Both the position numbers and the translations under genes were made by a program. The notes under the pieces were generated by a model, which saw only the letters and a program-made list of their open reading frames with translations, ran no database searches and had not been told where the DNA came from. Below are positions 45,901-58,459 of a DNA stretch of 64,000 nt, in pieces (the first letter of the stretch is position 1; every line of letters starts with the position of its first letter). Location of the stretch: assembly GCA_030278955.1 (NCBI GenBank), contig JAOANR010000001.1:20191468-20255467 (forward strand), read 5' to 3'. The DNA is from Hygrophila difformis (taxonomy: Eukaryota > Streptophyta > Magnoliopsida > Lamiales > Acanthaceae).

Positions 45901-46974
45901 GAAATACGCAGTGCTCAACCAGGCGACATAAAGCTTGAAAGGATCAAGAAGAAGGTTGCTGAAGGAAAAGCAATTGGTTTTGCAATCCATGAGGATGGAA
46001 GCATTCGCTTCGAAGGGAGATGGTGCGTACCGCATAAATGCGTAGAGCTAAAACGAAGATTAATGGAAGAAGGCCATAACACCCCGTATTCAGTACATCC
46101 AGGGGGTGATAAGCTTTATAAGGATTTAAAGAAGGTTTATTGGTGGCCAAGGATGAAGAATGAGGTTGTTGAGTTTGTGGCTAGATGTTTAACCTGTCAA
46201 AAGGTTAAAGCAGTACGTCAGAAGCCCTTAGGACTCATGAAACCATTGGAAATCCCAAGTTGGAAATGGGATAGTATATCAATGGATTTTGTTTCAGGAC
46301 TACCACGATCACCAAAAGGAATGAATAAAATTTGGGTAATTGTTGATAGATTGACAAAGATTGCGATCTTCATACCAATGAAGGATACATGGTCTATGGA
46401 TCAATTAGCAAGAGCATATATCAATAACGTGGCTCGACGACATGGAGTGCCACATGATATAATCTCTGATAGAGACAGTAGATTTGTCTCTCATTTTTGG
46501 ACCAAGCTGCAAGAAGCTCTTGGTACCCAAATTAAAATGAGCACCGCTTTTCACCCGATGACGGATGGACAAACAGAAAGGACAATCCAAACACTGGAGG
46601 ACATGCTGAGAGCATGCGTTCTTGAATTTAATGGAAGTTGGGAAAAGCATCTACCTTTGATAGAGTTCTCTTACAATAACAGCTATCATGCTAGTATAGG
46701 TATGACACCGTTTGAGGCACTCTATGGACGCAAGTGCCGAAGCCCATTATGTTGGGAAAAATGTGAGAATTCTATTGTGGTGGGGCCGCAACTCATTGAA
46801 GACATGACCCAAAAGATCAAGATGATCCAAGGGAAAATGAAGGCAGCACAAGATCGACAGAAAAGTTATGCCGATGTTAGGCGACAAGACCTAGAATTTC
46901 AAGTTGGAGATAAGGTTATGCTGAAAATATCACCTATGAAAGGAGTGATGCGTTTTGGAAGCGAGGAAAGTTAA
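42910..46974 (+). CDS. LTR-gag-pol fusion ORF of B
   Basis: The ORF encodes 1354 residues, long but defective. Residues 1-27 come from LTR sequence; the deletion joined them in frame to the middle of the capsid domain ([19 protein letters not shown]). CCHC knuckle at about 263-276 ([14 protein letters not shown]), protease DSGAS at about 358, RT at about 530-700, RNase H with Asp841, Glu878 and Asp903, integrase zinc domain near 1055-1095 and a D,D,E core (MDFVSG, SDRDSRF, TDGQTER). The RT active site reads FIND (residues 692-695) instead of FIDD, as in relative D, so a metal-binding Asp is lost. A one-base deletion near 46959 ends the frame before the chromodomain. No primer site remains. 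Not functional for transposition. Confidence 0.88.
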   Translation: MERVDLLSTIVLIKSCCVIFLQILELILEDWIKSFNKLLEATRCPDEQKITVASYFLGGDADDWWQLQKRELDDHEEYTWENFTEALRERFYPMSTKAAMYEEFLSLRQGAQSVQEYYVRFKELVRFAPKLVSTDAEKAQKFEMGLNLSIREMVAGVQYPTLQAIYDRAVAVSRVQQMKRKAGELSRGFQGQDKRIRDNRGSSSSNNHLSNNKGNIRGGQNRPVQGNKGGDNNGTRNHEGYIPQCPKCNKPHLARGCPKPGTCYRCGREGHMRKECKTRIENITKRDDLINISTQPNNQDVRNGNNQGQRPQQNRNQQGNHGAPIGRLNVINQADLSTQGDVITGTFTALSVPVKVLFDSGASCSFISSRILPELEMPKPKMINLGIQLPSGKIVSCTKRYDGIPIVIKNLEFYANLVEFDLKDFDIILGMDWLTQYKAVIECQKHKISLSKTRGKKVNYYVQLPKRKTKVVNAFKFYSLMQKGYMLYACYIHNLKLKENKIDDIPVVREYPDVFPEEIPGMPPEREVEFTIDLLPGTEPVSKAPYRMATLEMNELKEQLKELLQKRYIQPSTSPWGAPVLFVKKKDGGLRLCIDYRGLNQVTVKNKYPFPRIDDLFDQLKGATVLSKIDLRSGYHQLRIAEKDIPKTAFRTRYGHYEFTVMSYGLTNAPAVFMNLMNDVFRELLDQCVVIFINDILIYSKSNEEHEQHLHQVLETLWKHQLYAKLSKCDFWLEKVAFLGHVVSADGVSVDPAKISAITEWPTPTNQTELRSFLGLAGYYRRFVKDFSKVARPLTQLLKKGLKYEWTEKCESSFQELKKRLTTAPILTLPTENGDFEVYSDASKEGLGCVLMQQQQVIAYASRQLKPHEENYPTHDLELAAVVFALKIWRHYLYGRTCRIFTDHKSLKYIFTQKELNMRQRRWLELIKDYDLDIAYHEGKANVVADALSRKTRHVANTLILPSELYMDLVKVDTELVHYGTVENVINAMTIESTVFDEIRSAQPGDIKLERIKKKVAEGKAIGFAIHEDGSIRFEGRWCVPHKCVELKRRLMEEGHNTPYSVHPGGDKLYKDLKKVYWWPRMKNEVVEFVARCLTCQKVKAVRQKPLGLMKPLEIPSWKWDSISMDFVSGLPRSPKGMNKIWVIVDRLTKIAIFIPMKDTWSMDQLARAYINNVARRHGVPHDIISDRDSRFVSHFWTKLQEALGTQIKMSTAFHPMTDGQTERTIQTLEDMLRACVLEFNGSWEKHLPLIEFSYNNSYHASIGMTPFEALYGRKCRSPLCWEKCENSIVVGPQLIEDMTQKIKMIQGKMKAAQDRQKSYADVRRQDLEFQVGDKVMLKISPMKGVMRFGSEES

Positions 46975-47327
46975 GTCCTCGATATATTGGACCGTATGAC
47001 ATTCTGGAACGAGTCGGAACCCTGGCATATAGACTAGCCCTACCGCCACAACTATCTCGAGTGCACAATGTGTTCCATGTTTCACAGTTAAAGAAATATG
47101 TGCATGACCCAACCCATGTACTTCAACAGGAAGTAATTAAACTCAAAGAAGATCTAACTTATGAAGAGTATCCAATCCAAATACTCGACATCAAAGAAAG
47201 AACGACAAGGAACAAGACCACCCGGATTGTTAAAGTACTTTGGTCCAATCATGGTACGGAAGAAGCAACATGGGAACTAGAGGATGATATGAAGCAATGC
47301 TACCCCAATCTCTTTTTAAACGACTAA
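46975..47327 (+). pseudogene. Integrase C-terminus and chromodomain of B, shifted frame
   Basis: The frame resumes after the one-base deletion: [16 protein letters not shown], then HNVFHVSQLKKYVHDP, and a chromodomain at about 47170-47320 (IVKVLWSNHGTEEATWELE). Chromodomains of this group target integration to heterochromatin. The stop is at 47325-47327, 13 bases before TTATGGGGACATAACT. Confidence 0.85.
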
Positions 47328-47531
47328 ATAACAGTTATGGGGACATAACTTTAGGCTTAAGGGGAAGAGGATGTAACCACCCGACACAATCTTGATAGGG
47401 TATGTTCAAAATCTCCTAATTTTTTTTTCTTTCTTTTCCATTAACTTTTATCTTATATTCCGCATATTAGATTGCCATAGTAGTTTTCATTAAAACTTCG
47501 AGGACGAAGTTGATTCTTAAGGAGGTTGGAT
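47328..47531 (+). other. 3' untranslated region and polypurine tract of B
   Basis: A first tract, CTTAAGGGGAAGAGGATGTA, is at about 47356-47375. The true tract TTAAGGAGGTTGGAT ends at 47531. The hairpin AACTTCG/CGAAGTT (47494-47511) lies six bases before it, as in E, A and D. Confidence 0.75.
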
Positions 47532-50500
47532 TGTAATACCATAGAAATTACCCGAAATAATTGTAATTCACTAAAGAGACTTTTATTAAATATTTAATCA
47601 CTTGCTTAAAGAATTAGTATATTGATTTTTCTACAAAACAGCACTTGAAAAACTATATGTGTAAATTTGTCTTTTCCAAAAGAAATATGAATTTCAATAT
47701 CATAGGTAATAGAATTATATAGTTTATGGAATATTTTTTAAATCTATTGTTTAAATTATATATATAAGTTTTTATATATATACACATTGGTCTTGAAAAT
47801 TATTATGAGGATAGTATGTGAATATTTTAAGTACTTTGATATTCATTATGGAATAAATTTTTATAAAAATAAAAGTATGAGTTTTTATGTGAATCTATGA
47901 GAATTAACTTTTATATATAAGTAAATATATTCCTAGATTATAATTTTTATTTAGGATGACATGAAGACCTTGTGGTTTGAGTATTGTTGTAAATAAAATA
48001 AAACCATGCAAGTATATTATTATTTTGAAAGCACATTAATATAAATACAATACTTGAAATAAATAAATAAATATTATATTATCATATCCAAGTATAAATG
48101 CATGCCACTAAATAATGGCAAGAATAATGATTTTTCTAGACAAGCTAATACTTCAATCATTTTCATGATACACTACTTACACAAATATAAGGTTAAAAGC
48201 AATTGTAAGAAATTTTCTTCCTAAACAAATAGATGAAAAATCCACATGATTAACAAGTGTCTTGGATGAATGGCTAGCAAAGAAAGGTGATCAATTATCT
48301 CTTGAACCCACCAAGATTAATAGCCTCCATAATAGGCAAACCATTATGTTAATAGACAACTTGATGGACAAAATTAATAGCCTCCCAAATTAATAGCCTC
48401 TTTGTTAGGCTATAAGGACCAAATGAGTGGATACAAATACTCTAATCATTATTGCTCAAGACACACTTAATTGGATGATTGGTGAGGTTGTAATCACTCT
48501 CACAATGTGTCATGTTCAATTGTTCAAATCTTAGCCTATAAATAGAGAGAGTTTCTAGCCTTCAAACACACCAATCTCATCCATCTCATTAGCCAAATTC
48601 ACTACCCATTTTATTCTTCAAAGTTCTCCCACATAGTGAGCATATCTTAAGGATTGTGGAGTCTTGTAGGCTTGGCAACCTTCATCATTCTAAGAGTTCT
48701 AACTCTTCTCAACACTTGGTTAGTAAGATATCATCCTTGAAACTTGTACTTTAGAGATCTAAATCTTTTATTTTTATACTATAAATTGATTTCCCTCTAT
48801 TTGTCGAATTTCAGCGAAACCCGAAATTTGTGGTGCGAATCTTGTGTTATAACGGCCATTATCTTTGAATCTTCTTGCTCTTATTCATTTATTCAGTAAG
48901 TTAACACTCGCTTCTTAGGTTTTGGAGATTCCAATCCATGTTTTAAGAATACAAAATTAGAATTCCCACATTATACCAAAATCTGTCAGTTTTTCGTTTA
49001 CGTAAAGATCCATCTTTTTAAACTATTTTGGTACAATATCCCTGAAAGGTTCCTTCATAAAACTTGTTCCTTATTGAGTTGAATATATTTCTGGAAACTT
49101 TTATAATTTTTAGAAATCGTATGAAAAAGTTATGGGATCCGCTTTATCGAAAGGTCGAAATCTCTTTTTGTTGAAATCTAAGAAATGATAGTGTTTTCTG
49201 AAATCCACATTTTTGAAGGTCTTAAGTGTCTCAAAGCCAAATGGTTTCTTCATGAAAAATATTTATCTATGTGTTATCTACCTTGTGGTAAAATTTTAGA
49301 ATTTTTGGTCGCGAATTACTATTTTTAAAACCTGTGGAAAATTATAGAGTCACTATTGAATTTCTGGCAGAATACATGTTCTGTAAAGAACTCAATTTTT
49401 GAAATGTTTCCATACCTTATTTTGAAAAGTGGAAAACATGAAACTTGTTCAACTATGTGTTGAGTATCAACAGTTTAAATTTCATAGCAATCGCCTTTCA
49501 TATGAATTTTTAAACTGACTTGGCGTAAACTGCGATGCTGGACTTGATTTTTGGTCCAAATGAGAAATTGTTGGATTTTGAGATCCATGAAATGATATTT
49601 CTATATTTATGAGATATTGATATGGGAGGTAAATGTTGAAATGATATTTGGCATTATTGAATGCCCTTGTGATGAGGTTACTCCCTTGAGATTGTTGAAA
49701 ACTCTTTTAAAGAGGATATTATGTGGAAAATTGTGGAAAACTCTTTTAAATCCATTGTGCACTATTAACTTGAGTAAGATGCCATACTTGATAGAGGGCT
49801 AATGCACTAGGGATGTGTCTTGCGGGGCCTCCCCCTCTAAATATGCCAAGATGGCATTGTTGATAAATTGTGCCAAAACGGCGTTATTGCATGTACGAGT
49901 CTATACTCTTGGGTGAATCCATGATGGGTTACCCGAGGCTCCGGAGTGTGTCTGTATATGAGTCCGCTGCATGCTGATCATGACTTATGATCGATATGAT
50001 ATGATATGATATGATATATGGAAAATGGTGTCCTCTTGTGCATAGTTGCTACAATGGTAAGAATGAAAGTTATTTATTTTGTTAAAGATAATGTGTGTGA
50101 TCCTTTTTAAAAGAAAAAGTGAAAATTATTTTTTTAAAATGAGTGTCAACCATTATTTTAAAATCCACTTCTTAAAGTGGAGCGGGTTGACTTACTCAGT
50201 ACCATTGTACTAATAAAAAGTTGTTGTGTTATCTTTTTACAGATATTGGAGCTGACATGTGAACTGCATCTCATGACATGAGCATTTGGGGATGGGATTA
50301 CCTTTCATCAAAAAGATTGTTGCTTTAAGGAACCACGTACTTTTAATTATTAATGTCTTATATATTGCCTTTAGTTTATGCTTCCGCGTGAGAAAGAACA
50401 ATGACTCTGGTATTAAGTACTTTAAATTTTCTTATGACTATATTTTATAAAATTGGCAATTATTTTTAAAGTCCATATTACAAAAATTTATATGTGAAGA

Positions 50501-50608
50501 TATTTAGCCGTAGCACTTGTCAATTAAGTTAGCCAAAGGGCAAGCCTGACTGACAAGTGTGGCGGTAACATTCTGAAACCTTATGAGGATGAATTTCGGG
50601 GTGTTACA
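47532..50608 (+). mobile_element. 3' LTR of B
   Basis: It is 3077 bp. TATA box at 48537-48544; complete intron-like unit; U5 end preserved, including the part missing from the 5' LTR. Confidence 0.92.
48896..50242 (+). other. Candidate leader intron in the B LTR
   Basis: AGTAAGTTAAC (48895-48905) faces GTTGACTTACT (50186-50196), which is complementary with one G-U pair. The hairpin CAGTAC-CATT-GTACT(G/A) follows (42930-42945 in the 5' LTR is the intact form). TTATCTTTTTACAG ends at 50242. Confidence 0.5.
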
Positions 50609-50653
50609 GTTCATCATTTTGATCATCAACTGCATCATATCTTGACTAGCCAT
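50609..50653 (-). pseudogene. 5' end of the coiled-coil ORF of A, beyond B
   Basis: ATG at 50651-50653 is preceded in frame by a stop (TAG, 50654-50656). It opens MASQDMMQLM and runs in frame up to the GTTCA duplication. The remaining codons are at 39989-40266. This shows that B interrupted a real ORF. Confidence 0.6.
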
Positions 50654-50682
50654 CTAGCGCAAGCAAGAGATCTAAGTTAATA

Positions 50683-50790
50683 TTCGCCAAAATTCTAAGT
50701 TAAACTTCGCCAAGATTCTAAGTTAAACTTCGCAAAGATTCTAAGTTGAAATTCGCCAAGATTCTAAGTTGAAATTCGCCAAGATTCTAA
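50683..50790 (-). repeat. Five tandem 23-base repeats in the A leader
   Basis: TTCGCCAAGATTCTAAGTTRAA-type units occur head to tail between the primer site and the first ORF. E has degenerate copies at the same place. Confidence 0.75.
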
Positions 50791-50985
50791 GTTCATAAAA
50801 GAGATGCAATATGGAAATGCAAATGATGATTCCCCACCAAAAATAATTTAATGCACTATATATATATATATTTTTCCATGGGTTTTAAAATAAAAATTTT
50901 CCATGGAAATAATACTTTAAAATTTAAAATAATAGTCAAAATATTAATAGTACTTTAAAAATAATAATGGTTTAAAAATAGCCGG

Positions 50986-50997
50986 GCTCTGATACCA
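50986..50997 (-). other. Primer-binding site of A, initiator tRNA-Met
   Basis: The minus strand reads TGGTATCAGAGC, three bases from the 5' LTR. Confidence 0.92.
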
Positions 50998-51000
50998 ACT

Positions 51001-53513
51001 TGTAACACCCCCGTTTTTGGTCACCCAGGTCGGGATGTCACGCCACACCTCCCTAGTAAGACACGGTTTCTCCGGCTTACTCAAGAGATGCAAGGCTAGG
51101 TATTTCAGTATTTAAAAGCATTGAAAATATTTGCAAACAGCCCATACAATATAATCTCGAAAATAATAATCTCATAGCGCAGCGGAAATAGTATTTAAGT
51201 ATAATATTGAAGCGAAAATGTAATTACGACCAACATGGTCAAAACACGGGTTAAACAGGCTCGTTTATTCTAATGTCTAATGCAAGAATTTAAATAATAA
51301 AGTTTGCAAAAATATGGTTCCCCCATGCATGAACGTGCTCATGATCATTCCACATACTCTGTAAGGAAAAAGGGAAATAGAATGGTTTGGTCAGCACACC
51401 TTGCTGAGTAAGTTAACACATGCATGATCGTAGGGTTTAAAAGCCATTAATTTAATATTTACATAAAAGCATGATAATATTCATAAATAATTTAAAAGAA
51501 GCCATAATTAATTTAAATAAAACATTTAATAATTTAAAGAACAACAATTAAAATATTTAACTATCCCCATTACTCCCAAGATTTAATATTTCAAGTATTT
51601 CACGATTGCATCGCAATCTCGTCAATTTAGCCGGAAACCGGCGGCCGCAGCCGTATCTGCCATACCCAGTACCACTCCGGAGCCTCGAGAAACCCATAAG
51701 GATATTCACGAGAGTGTAGGCCGTATATCTCATGGCGTTTTGGCAATATATCTCAAATATTTCGCGCGGGGTTACCATCGTCCATATAGGCACGAAGTGA
51801 ATCGTTAGGAGGGCACCCTGCAGAGCACTCACCCCGTAATTTTAAAGATCAAGTTTGTAAAGGGGATTTCCTAATTTCCCAGATTTCATATAATTATTTC
51901 AAAGAGTCTTCTACTCGTTTAAACCTTAAAGGCTAGTTTCACCGTTTCAACAAGATTTCAAGGTTTGACTCGGTCAACCACAGTTTACTCTAAAATTCAT
52001 TAAAAATCGAGTTTAATTCAAACAATTTTGAAATTTTACCACTGACTCTAAAACATCGAGATGAACAACTTTCGTGTTTTACCTTTTTCAATCCGAGTTA
52101 CCGAAATAGGTCAAAAACGTCAATTTTCGCCATAACATCAATCTGTCCGAATTTCGTATACAGCAGTTCAAGATTATCAAGATCTAACATAGCAAATCAA
52201 CTCCAAACTTAATGAAATTTTACAGAGACCTTCTTAAGACGTTTATCTACAACTTTCATGTTCGGCCAAAGATCTAAATCGGTCTAGAACTATTATAAAA
52301 AATGTGATCAAGATCGGACCTAAGTTCTGTCAAGAATTTCAAGATCCAATTTCAAGCAGTTCGGTTTCGATTGGTTTTCACATATCAAATCATCTCTAAA
52401 AATTCTGAAAATTTTACAGCAGATAGATCTAAGCCTTAGAAACGTTTATTGTGTTTTAAGTTTTTCCGTTTGAAGTCGTTTTAAGGTTCGGAAAAATTCA
52501 TCAAAACTGTTGCGCCGGTAAAAAACATACATTGGTAGATTTACGAAGGATTCGACTAAGCTTTTAGGTTTCGTGTTTTAATTACTCCCAAACCATGTAA
52601 GTATTAACTTACAGATTTGTAGATATCCGAGATCGTCTATTTCGAAGGCGTGGCTTCTAGTCCTCCGTCTATCCTCTCCGTTCGTCGGGTTCTACGTTCT
52701 AGATCCGATTAGGGGCGTAGAAAGAAAAATAAGAAGGTTAGGATTCGTTTTTGAATCAAAATGTAAGAGACAAATGGATCGGAACTTGCCACGACGTCTA
52801 GGAGACTCTGATTTCGTCCAAATCAGTCCCTCGCTAGGTTTCGTGCCTCCGACGACTCCGGAATTAGGGTTTTCGACGTATAGAGAGTTGTAGGGTTTTG
52901 GAAAAGTGTTCGGAGCTTTCAAGATGGCTTATTTATAGGTAAATAAGACCTAGGGACGCCCAAGGTCTGCCCCTAAGAGTCTTGAGCCGAATAGTGTTCA
53001 ACCGAAGTCGGAAAATCCGGATTCGGGCGAGAAAATCTCGCACGGGCGAATCTGTCCAACGGCGCGGTCGTGGCGCGCCTTCTTCCCTTTGACCGCGCGG
53101 CCACCGCACGGCACTCGCCTGGACTTCGGTCCGGGCGGGTCGTGCGATCCGTCGTGCATTTCCTCTTCTCTTTCGGACTTCTATCCCTCTATGCTCCCGT
53201 ATTCCGATTTCCGGGGTATCTTCGGGTTCCTACTTTCTCTCTAACTTTTTACTCGGGTCTAATTGGATGTTTGGACTCGAATCCTCGAGTTCATTGGTGT
53301 CGGGTTTCGGTGTACAATTTATTTACCTTTAATAATTCTTTTTATTTAATTAAATTCATTTAATTCTTTTTTAAGTTAAATCTCATTTCTCATTTCCTTA
53401 TCCTTATTTATTTATTTGTTTGCTGGATTCATTTATTTATTGTATTTATTTATTTATTGTTTATTTATTTAATTATTGTTTTATTTTATGTTGGAGAATT
53501 CTCGGGTATTACA
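51001..53513 (-). mobile_element. 5' LTR of element A
   Basis: It is 2513 bp and near identical to 32200-34713. TATA box at 52930-52937 on the minus strand. Confidence 0.92.
51359..52612 (-). other. Candidate leader intron of A
   Basis: GTAAGTTAA (52604-52612) and TTAACTTAC (51408-51416), both read on the minus strand, are exact 9-base complements. The hairpin CAGCA/TGCTG is at 51392-51406. The acceptor CCTTTTTCCTTACAG ends at 51359. An alternative upstream donor, GGTAAGTT, exists (33983-33988 in the 3' LTR). Confidence 0.5.
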
Positions 53514-54536
53514 CACATGTCAAAGGATTACGGCGGAGCATATGAGACCGATGGGACTACTTCAACCTCTTGAAATCCCCACTTGGAAGTGGGAATCAAT
53601 TGCCATGGATTTCGTTGCAGGTTTGCCAAAGACCAGGCACGGATTGGATACTATTTGGGTAGTCATGGATCGCTTGACAAGAGCGCAGTTTTTATTTCTA
53701 TGAGGCTCAAGTGGAGTATGCACCAACTAACTAGTGCATATATAGAACACATTGTGAGGAGGTTTGGCGTACCTCGGGAGATATTTTCTGACAGGGATTC
53801 GCGGTTCTTGTCAAGATTTTGGAGAGATGTTCAATTGGCTTTTGGTACAAAGATCAGTATGAGTACCGCTTGGCATCCACAGACGGACGGGCAGATAGAA
53901 AGGACTATTAGAACGATTGAGGACATGTTAAGAGCGTGCATCATGGATTTTCAGGGCACTTAGGTAGATCACCTCCCGCTTGTTGAATTTGCCTACAATA
54001 ATAGCTATCATGCAAGCATTCAGATGGCACCATTTGAGGCATTGTATGGTAGACGGTGCCGGACTCCATTGTGTTGGGATGATTCCTCGGAGAGGATCAC
54101 TCCTGGACCAGAAATGATTGAGCACACAACTAATATTGTGCGGATAATCAAAGATCGAATGAAGGAGGAACAAGATCGGCAGAGAAACTATGCAGACTTG
54201 AAGAGGCAAGCAATCGAATTTGCTGTAGGAGATTGGGTATTGTTGAGGGTATCTCCGATGAGGGGCGTTCGGAAGTTCGGTAAGAAGGGTAAATTGAGTC
54301 CTCGTTATATTGGACCATATGAAATTATCAGGAGAGTTGGGAAAGTTGCATACAAATTGGATCTACCAACTGAGGTGGGGAATGCACACAATGTTTTTCA
54401 TGTATCTCAACTTCGGAAATTTGTAGCAGACCCCGATAAAATCATACAGCCGGATGAGGTGGATCTTGAAGATAATCTGGAGTACGAGGAATACCCGGTG
54501 GCGATTTTGGATGTCAAGGAAAAAGTACTCCGGAAC
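53514..54536 (+). pseudogene. Element H, integrase and partial chromodomain
   Basis: It resumes H after element A. It holds the end of the zinc domain, catalytic core MDFVAGLP, SDRDSRF, and Glu in TDGQIERTIRT, then the C-terminal domain ([17 protein letters not shown]) and the chromodomain start (YEEYPVAILDVKEKVLRN). A frameshift near 53685 and a stop at 53961-53963 (expected Trp) break it. Element D cuts the chromodomain at 54536. Together with 30097-32199 this is one old chromovirus of a different family from A, B and D. Confidence 0.88.
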
Positions 54537-57500
54537 TGTAACACCCCGAAATTCATCCTCATAAGGTTTCAGAATGTTACCGCCACACTTGTCAATCAGG
54601 CTCGCCCTTTTGCTAAATTAATTGACAAGTGCTACGGCTAAATATAAATTTTTTAGTATGAACTTTAAAAATAATTGCCAATTTTATAAAATATAGACAT
54701 AAGAAAATTTAAAGTACTTAATACCAGAGTCATTGTTCTTTCTCCCGCGGAAGCATAAACTAAAGGCAATATATAGGACATTAATATTTAAAAGTACGTG
54801 GTTCCTTAAAGCAACAATCTTTTGATGAAAGGTAATCCCATCCCCAAATGCTCATGTCATGAGATGCAGTTCATATATCAGCTCCAATATCTGTAAAAAG
54901 ATAACGCAACAACTTTTTATCAGTACAATGGTACTGAGCAAGTCAACCCGCTCCACTTTAAGAAGCGGGTTTTAAAATAATGGTTGATACTCAAAAAAAT
55001 AATAATAATAATAACTTTCAGTTTTTCTTTTAAAATGATCACACACATTACCTTTAACAAAATAAATAACTTTCATTCTTACCATTGTAGCAACTATGCA
55101 CAAGAGGACACCATTTTCCATATATCATATCATATCATATCGATCATAAGTCATGATCAGCATGCAGCGGACTCATATACAGACACACTCCGGAGCCTCG
55201 GGTAACCCATCACGGATACACCCGAGAGTATAGACTCATACATGCAACAACGCCGTTTTGGCACAATTTATCAACAATGCCGTCTTGGCATATTTAGAGG
55301 GGGAGGCCCCGCAAGACACATCCCTAGTGCATTAGCCCTCTATCAAGTATGGCATCTTACTCAAGTTAATAGTGCACAATGGATTTAAAAGAGTTTTATA
55401 CAATTTTCCACATAATATCCTCTTTAAAAGAGTTTTCAACAATTTCACGGGAGTAACCTCATAACAAGGGCATTGAATAATGCCAAATATCATTTCAACA
55501 TATAACTCCCATATCAATATCTCACAGATATGAAAATATCATTTCATGGATCTCAAAATCCAACAATTTCTCATTTGGACAAAAAATCAAGTCCAATGTC
55601 GCAGTTTACGCCAAGTCAGTTTAAAAATTCATATGAAAGGCGATTGCTTTGAAATTTAAACTGTAGATACTCGACACATAATTGAACAAGTTTCATGTTT
55701 TACACTTTTCAAAATAAGGTATGGAAACATTTCAAAAAATTGAGTTCTTTTCAGAACATGTATTCTGCCAGAAATTCAATAGTGATTCTATAATTTTCAA
55801 CAGGTTTTAAAAATAGTAATTCGCGACTGAAAATTCTAAAATTTTACCACAAGGTATATAACACATAGATAAATATTTTTCATGAAGAAACCATTTGGCT
55901 TTGAGACACTTAAGACCTTCAAAAATGTGGATTTCAGAAAACACTATCATTTCTTAGATTTCAACAAAAAGAGATTTCGACCTTTCGATAAAGCGGATCC
56001 CATAACTTTTTCATACGATTTCTAAAAATTATAAAAGTTTCCAGAAATATACTCAACTCAATAAGGAACAAGTTTTATGAAGGAACCTTTGAGGGATATT
56101 GTACCAAACTAGTTTAAAAAGATGGATCTTTACGTAAACGAAAAACTGACAGATTTTGGTATAATGTGGGAATTCTAATTTTGTATTCTTAAAACATGGA
56201 TTGGGATCTCCAAAACTTAAAGTAGAGAGTGTTAACTTACTGAATAGATGTATAAGAGCAAGGAGATTCAAAGATAATGGCCGTTATAACACAAGATTCG
56301 CACCACAATTACGGGTTTCGCTGAAATTCGACAAATAGAGGGAAATCAATTTATAGTATAAAAATAAAAGATTTAGATCTCTAAGATACAAGTTTCAAGG
56401 ATGATATCTTACTAACCAAGTGTTGAGAAGAGTTAGAACTCTTAGAATGATGAAGGTTGCCAAGCCTACAAGACTCCACAATCCTTAAGATATGCTCACT
56501 ATGTGGGAGAACTTTGAAGAATAAAATGGGTAGTGAATTTGGCTAATGAGATGGATGAGATTGGTGTGTTTGAAGGCTAGAAACTCCCTCTATTTATAGG
56601 CTAAGATTTGAACAATTGAACATGACACATTGTGAGAGTGATTACAACCTCAACAATCATCCAATTAAGTGTGTCTTGAGCAATAATGGTTAGAGTATTT
56701 GTATCCACTCATTTGGTCCTTATAGCCTAACAAAGAGGCTATTAATTTGGGAGGCTATTTATTTTTTCCATCTTGTTGTCTATTAACATAATGGTTTGCC
56801 TATTATGGAGGCTATTAATCTTGGTGGGTTCAAGAGATAATTGATCACCTTTCTTTGCTTGCCATTCATCCAAGACACTTGTTAATCATGTGGATTTTTC
56901 ATCTATTTGTTTAGGAAGAAAATTTCTTGCAATTGCTTTTAACCTTATATTTGTGTAAGTAGTGTATCATGAAAATAATTGAAGTATTAGCTTGTCTACA
57001 AAAATCATTATTCTTGCCATTATTTAGTGGCATGCATTTATACTCAATGAGTTGGATATGATAATATAATATTTATTTATTTATTTCAAGTATTGTATTT
57101 ATATTAATGTGCTTTCAAAAAGATAATAATAATATACTTGCATGGTTTTATTTTATTCATAACAATACTCAAACCACAAAGTCTTCATGTCATCATCAAA
57201 TAAAAATTATAATCTATGAATATATTTTCTTATATATAAAAGTTAATTCTCATAGATTCACATAAAAAAAACTCATACTTTTATTTTTATAAAAATTTAT
57301 TCCATAATGAATATCAAAGTACTTAAAATATTCACATACTATCCTCATAATAATTTTCAAGACCAATGTGTATATATATAAAAACTTATATATATAATTT
57401 AAACAATAGATTTAAAAAAAATTTCATAAACTATATAATTCTATTACCCTTGATATTGAAGTTCATATTTCTTTTGGAAAAGACAAATTTACATATATAA

Positions 57501-57581
57501 TTTTATAAGTGTTGTTTTGTAGAAAAAATCAATATACTAATTCTTTAAGCAAGTGTTTAAATATTTAATAAAAGTCTACTT
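54537..57581 (-). mobile_element. 3' LTR of D, main part
   Basis: It reads TGTAACACC at the left. TATA box at 56591-56598 on the minus strand. The splice-site pair is AGTAAGTTAAC (56231-56241) with the acceptor at 54891-54893; the branch region is GTTGACTTGCT. Hairpin CAGTAC/GTACTG with loop AATG at 54921-54936. The last 41 bases of the LTR are at 60245-60285, beyond solo LTR C. Confidence 0.9.
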
Positions 57582-58459
57582 TGTAATACCCGAGAATTTT
57601 GCAACATAAAATAAATAAATAAAATAAATAAATAAATATAACAAACATGATAAATGAATAAAGAATCATAGAAGATGAGAAATGAAATTTAAATTAAAAA
57701 GAAAACAAAATTCCGAAAACCCGAGAAGCCGAAGACAATTTAATCGAATGAATGGGTACACGGGGACCCGACACCGATAGACTCAATAACTCGAGTCCAA
57801 ATATAAATTTAGGTCCGAATAAAATTAAGATAGGAGATCGGAGCCCGAAGATACCCCGGAAATCGGAATCGGGGAACATAGAGGGATAGAAGTCCGAAAG
57901 AGAGGAGGAAAAGCGCGACGGATCGCACGACCCGTCCGGACCGGAGTCCAGGCGTGAGTGGCGCGCTGGCCGCGCGGTTGATGGCCTAAGACCGCGCCAC
58001 GACCGCGCCACTCTGGCAGCAACAAACCAAGCGAGATTTTCTCGCCCGAACGCGGATTTTTCGACTTTCGGTTGAACATCTCTCGACCCAAGACCCTTGG
58101 GGTCAGATTTTGGACGCCCTAGGTCTTAGATATCTATAAATAAGACCTCCTAAGAGCTCCGAATACATTCGAAACCCTACGAAATCTTTCTATACGTCGA
58201 AACCCTAATCCCGGAGCCGTCGGAGGCACAACACCGAGAGGAGGAACTGACTTGGACGAAATTTGGAGACCCCCGTCGCTGTGGTAAGCCTTGATCCATT
58301 CTTTTCCATATGTGATTCAAAAACGAATCCTAAATTCGATCTTTTTCTATTCCAAACCCCCGATTCGAATCGAGAGCGAAGAACCCGACAAACGGAGAGG
58401 ATAAACGGAGGACGGGAAGCCACGCCTCCGAATCGACGATCCCGGACACTCAACAATCT

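Larger units (their letters stand above)
40267..50608 (+). mobile_element. Element B: Tekay-like chromovirus, deletion-fused 5' LTR
   Basis: It starts TGTAATACCA and ends GGGTGTTACA, flanked by GTTCA (40262-40266 and 50609-50613). The 5' LTR lacks its last part: at about 42991 it runs directly into gag. The primer site, leader and N-terminal gag are deleted. The 3' LTR is complete. B sits inside the small upstream ORF of A. Confidence 0.93.
32200..53513 (-). mobile_element. Element A: Tekay-like chromovirus, split by element B
   Basis: LTRs at 32200-34713 and 51001-53513, CACAT duplications (32195-32199 and 53514-53518), a primer site, gag-pol remnants and a polypurine tract in minus orientation define it. 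Without B (10,342 bp plus 5-bp duplication) it is about 11.0 kb. The insertion is inside the integrase coding region of H. Confidence 0.93.
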
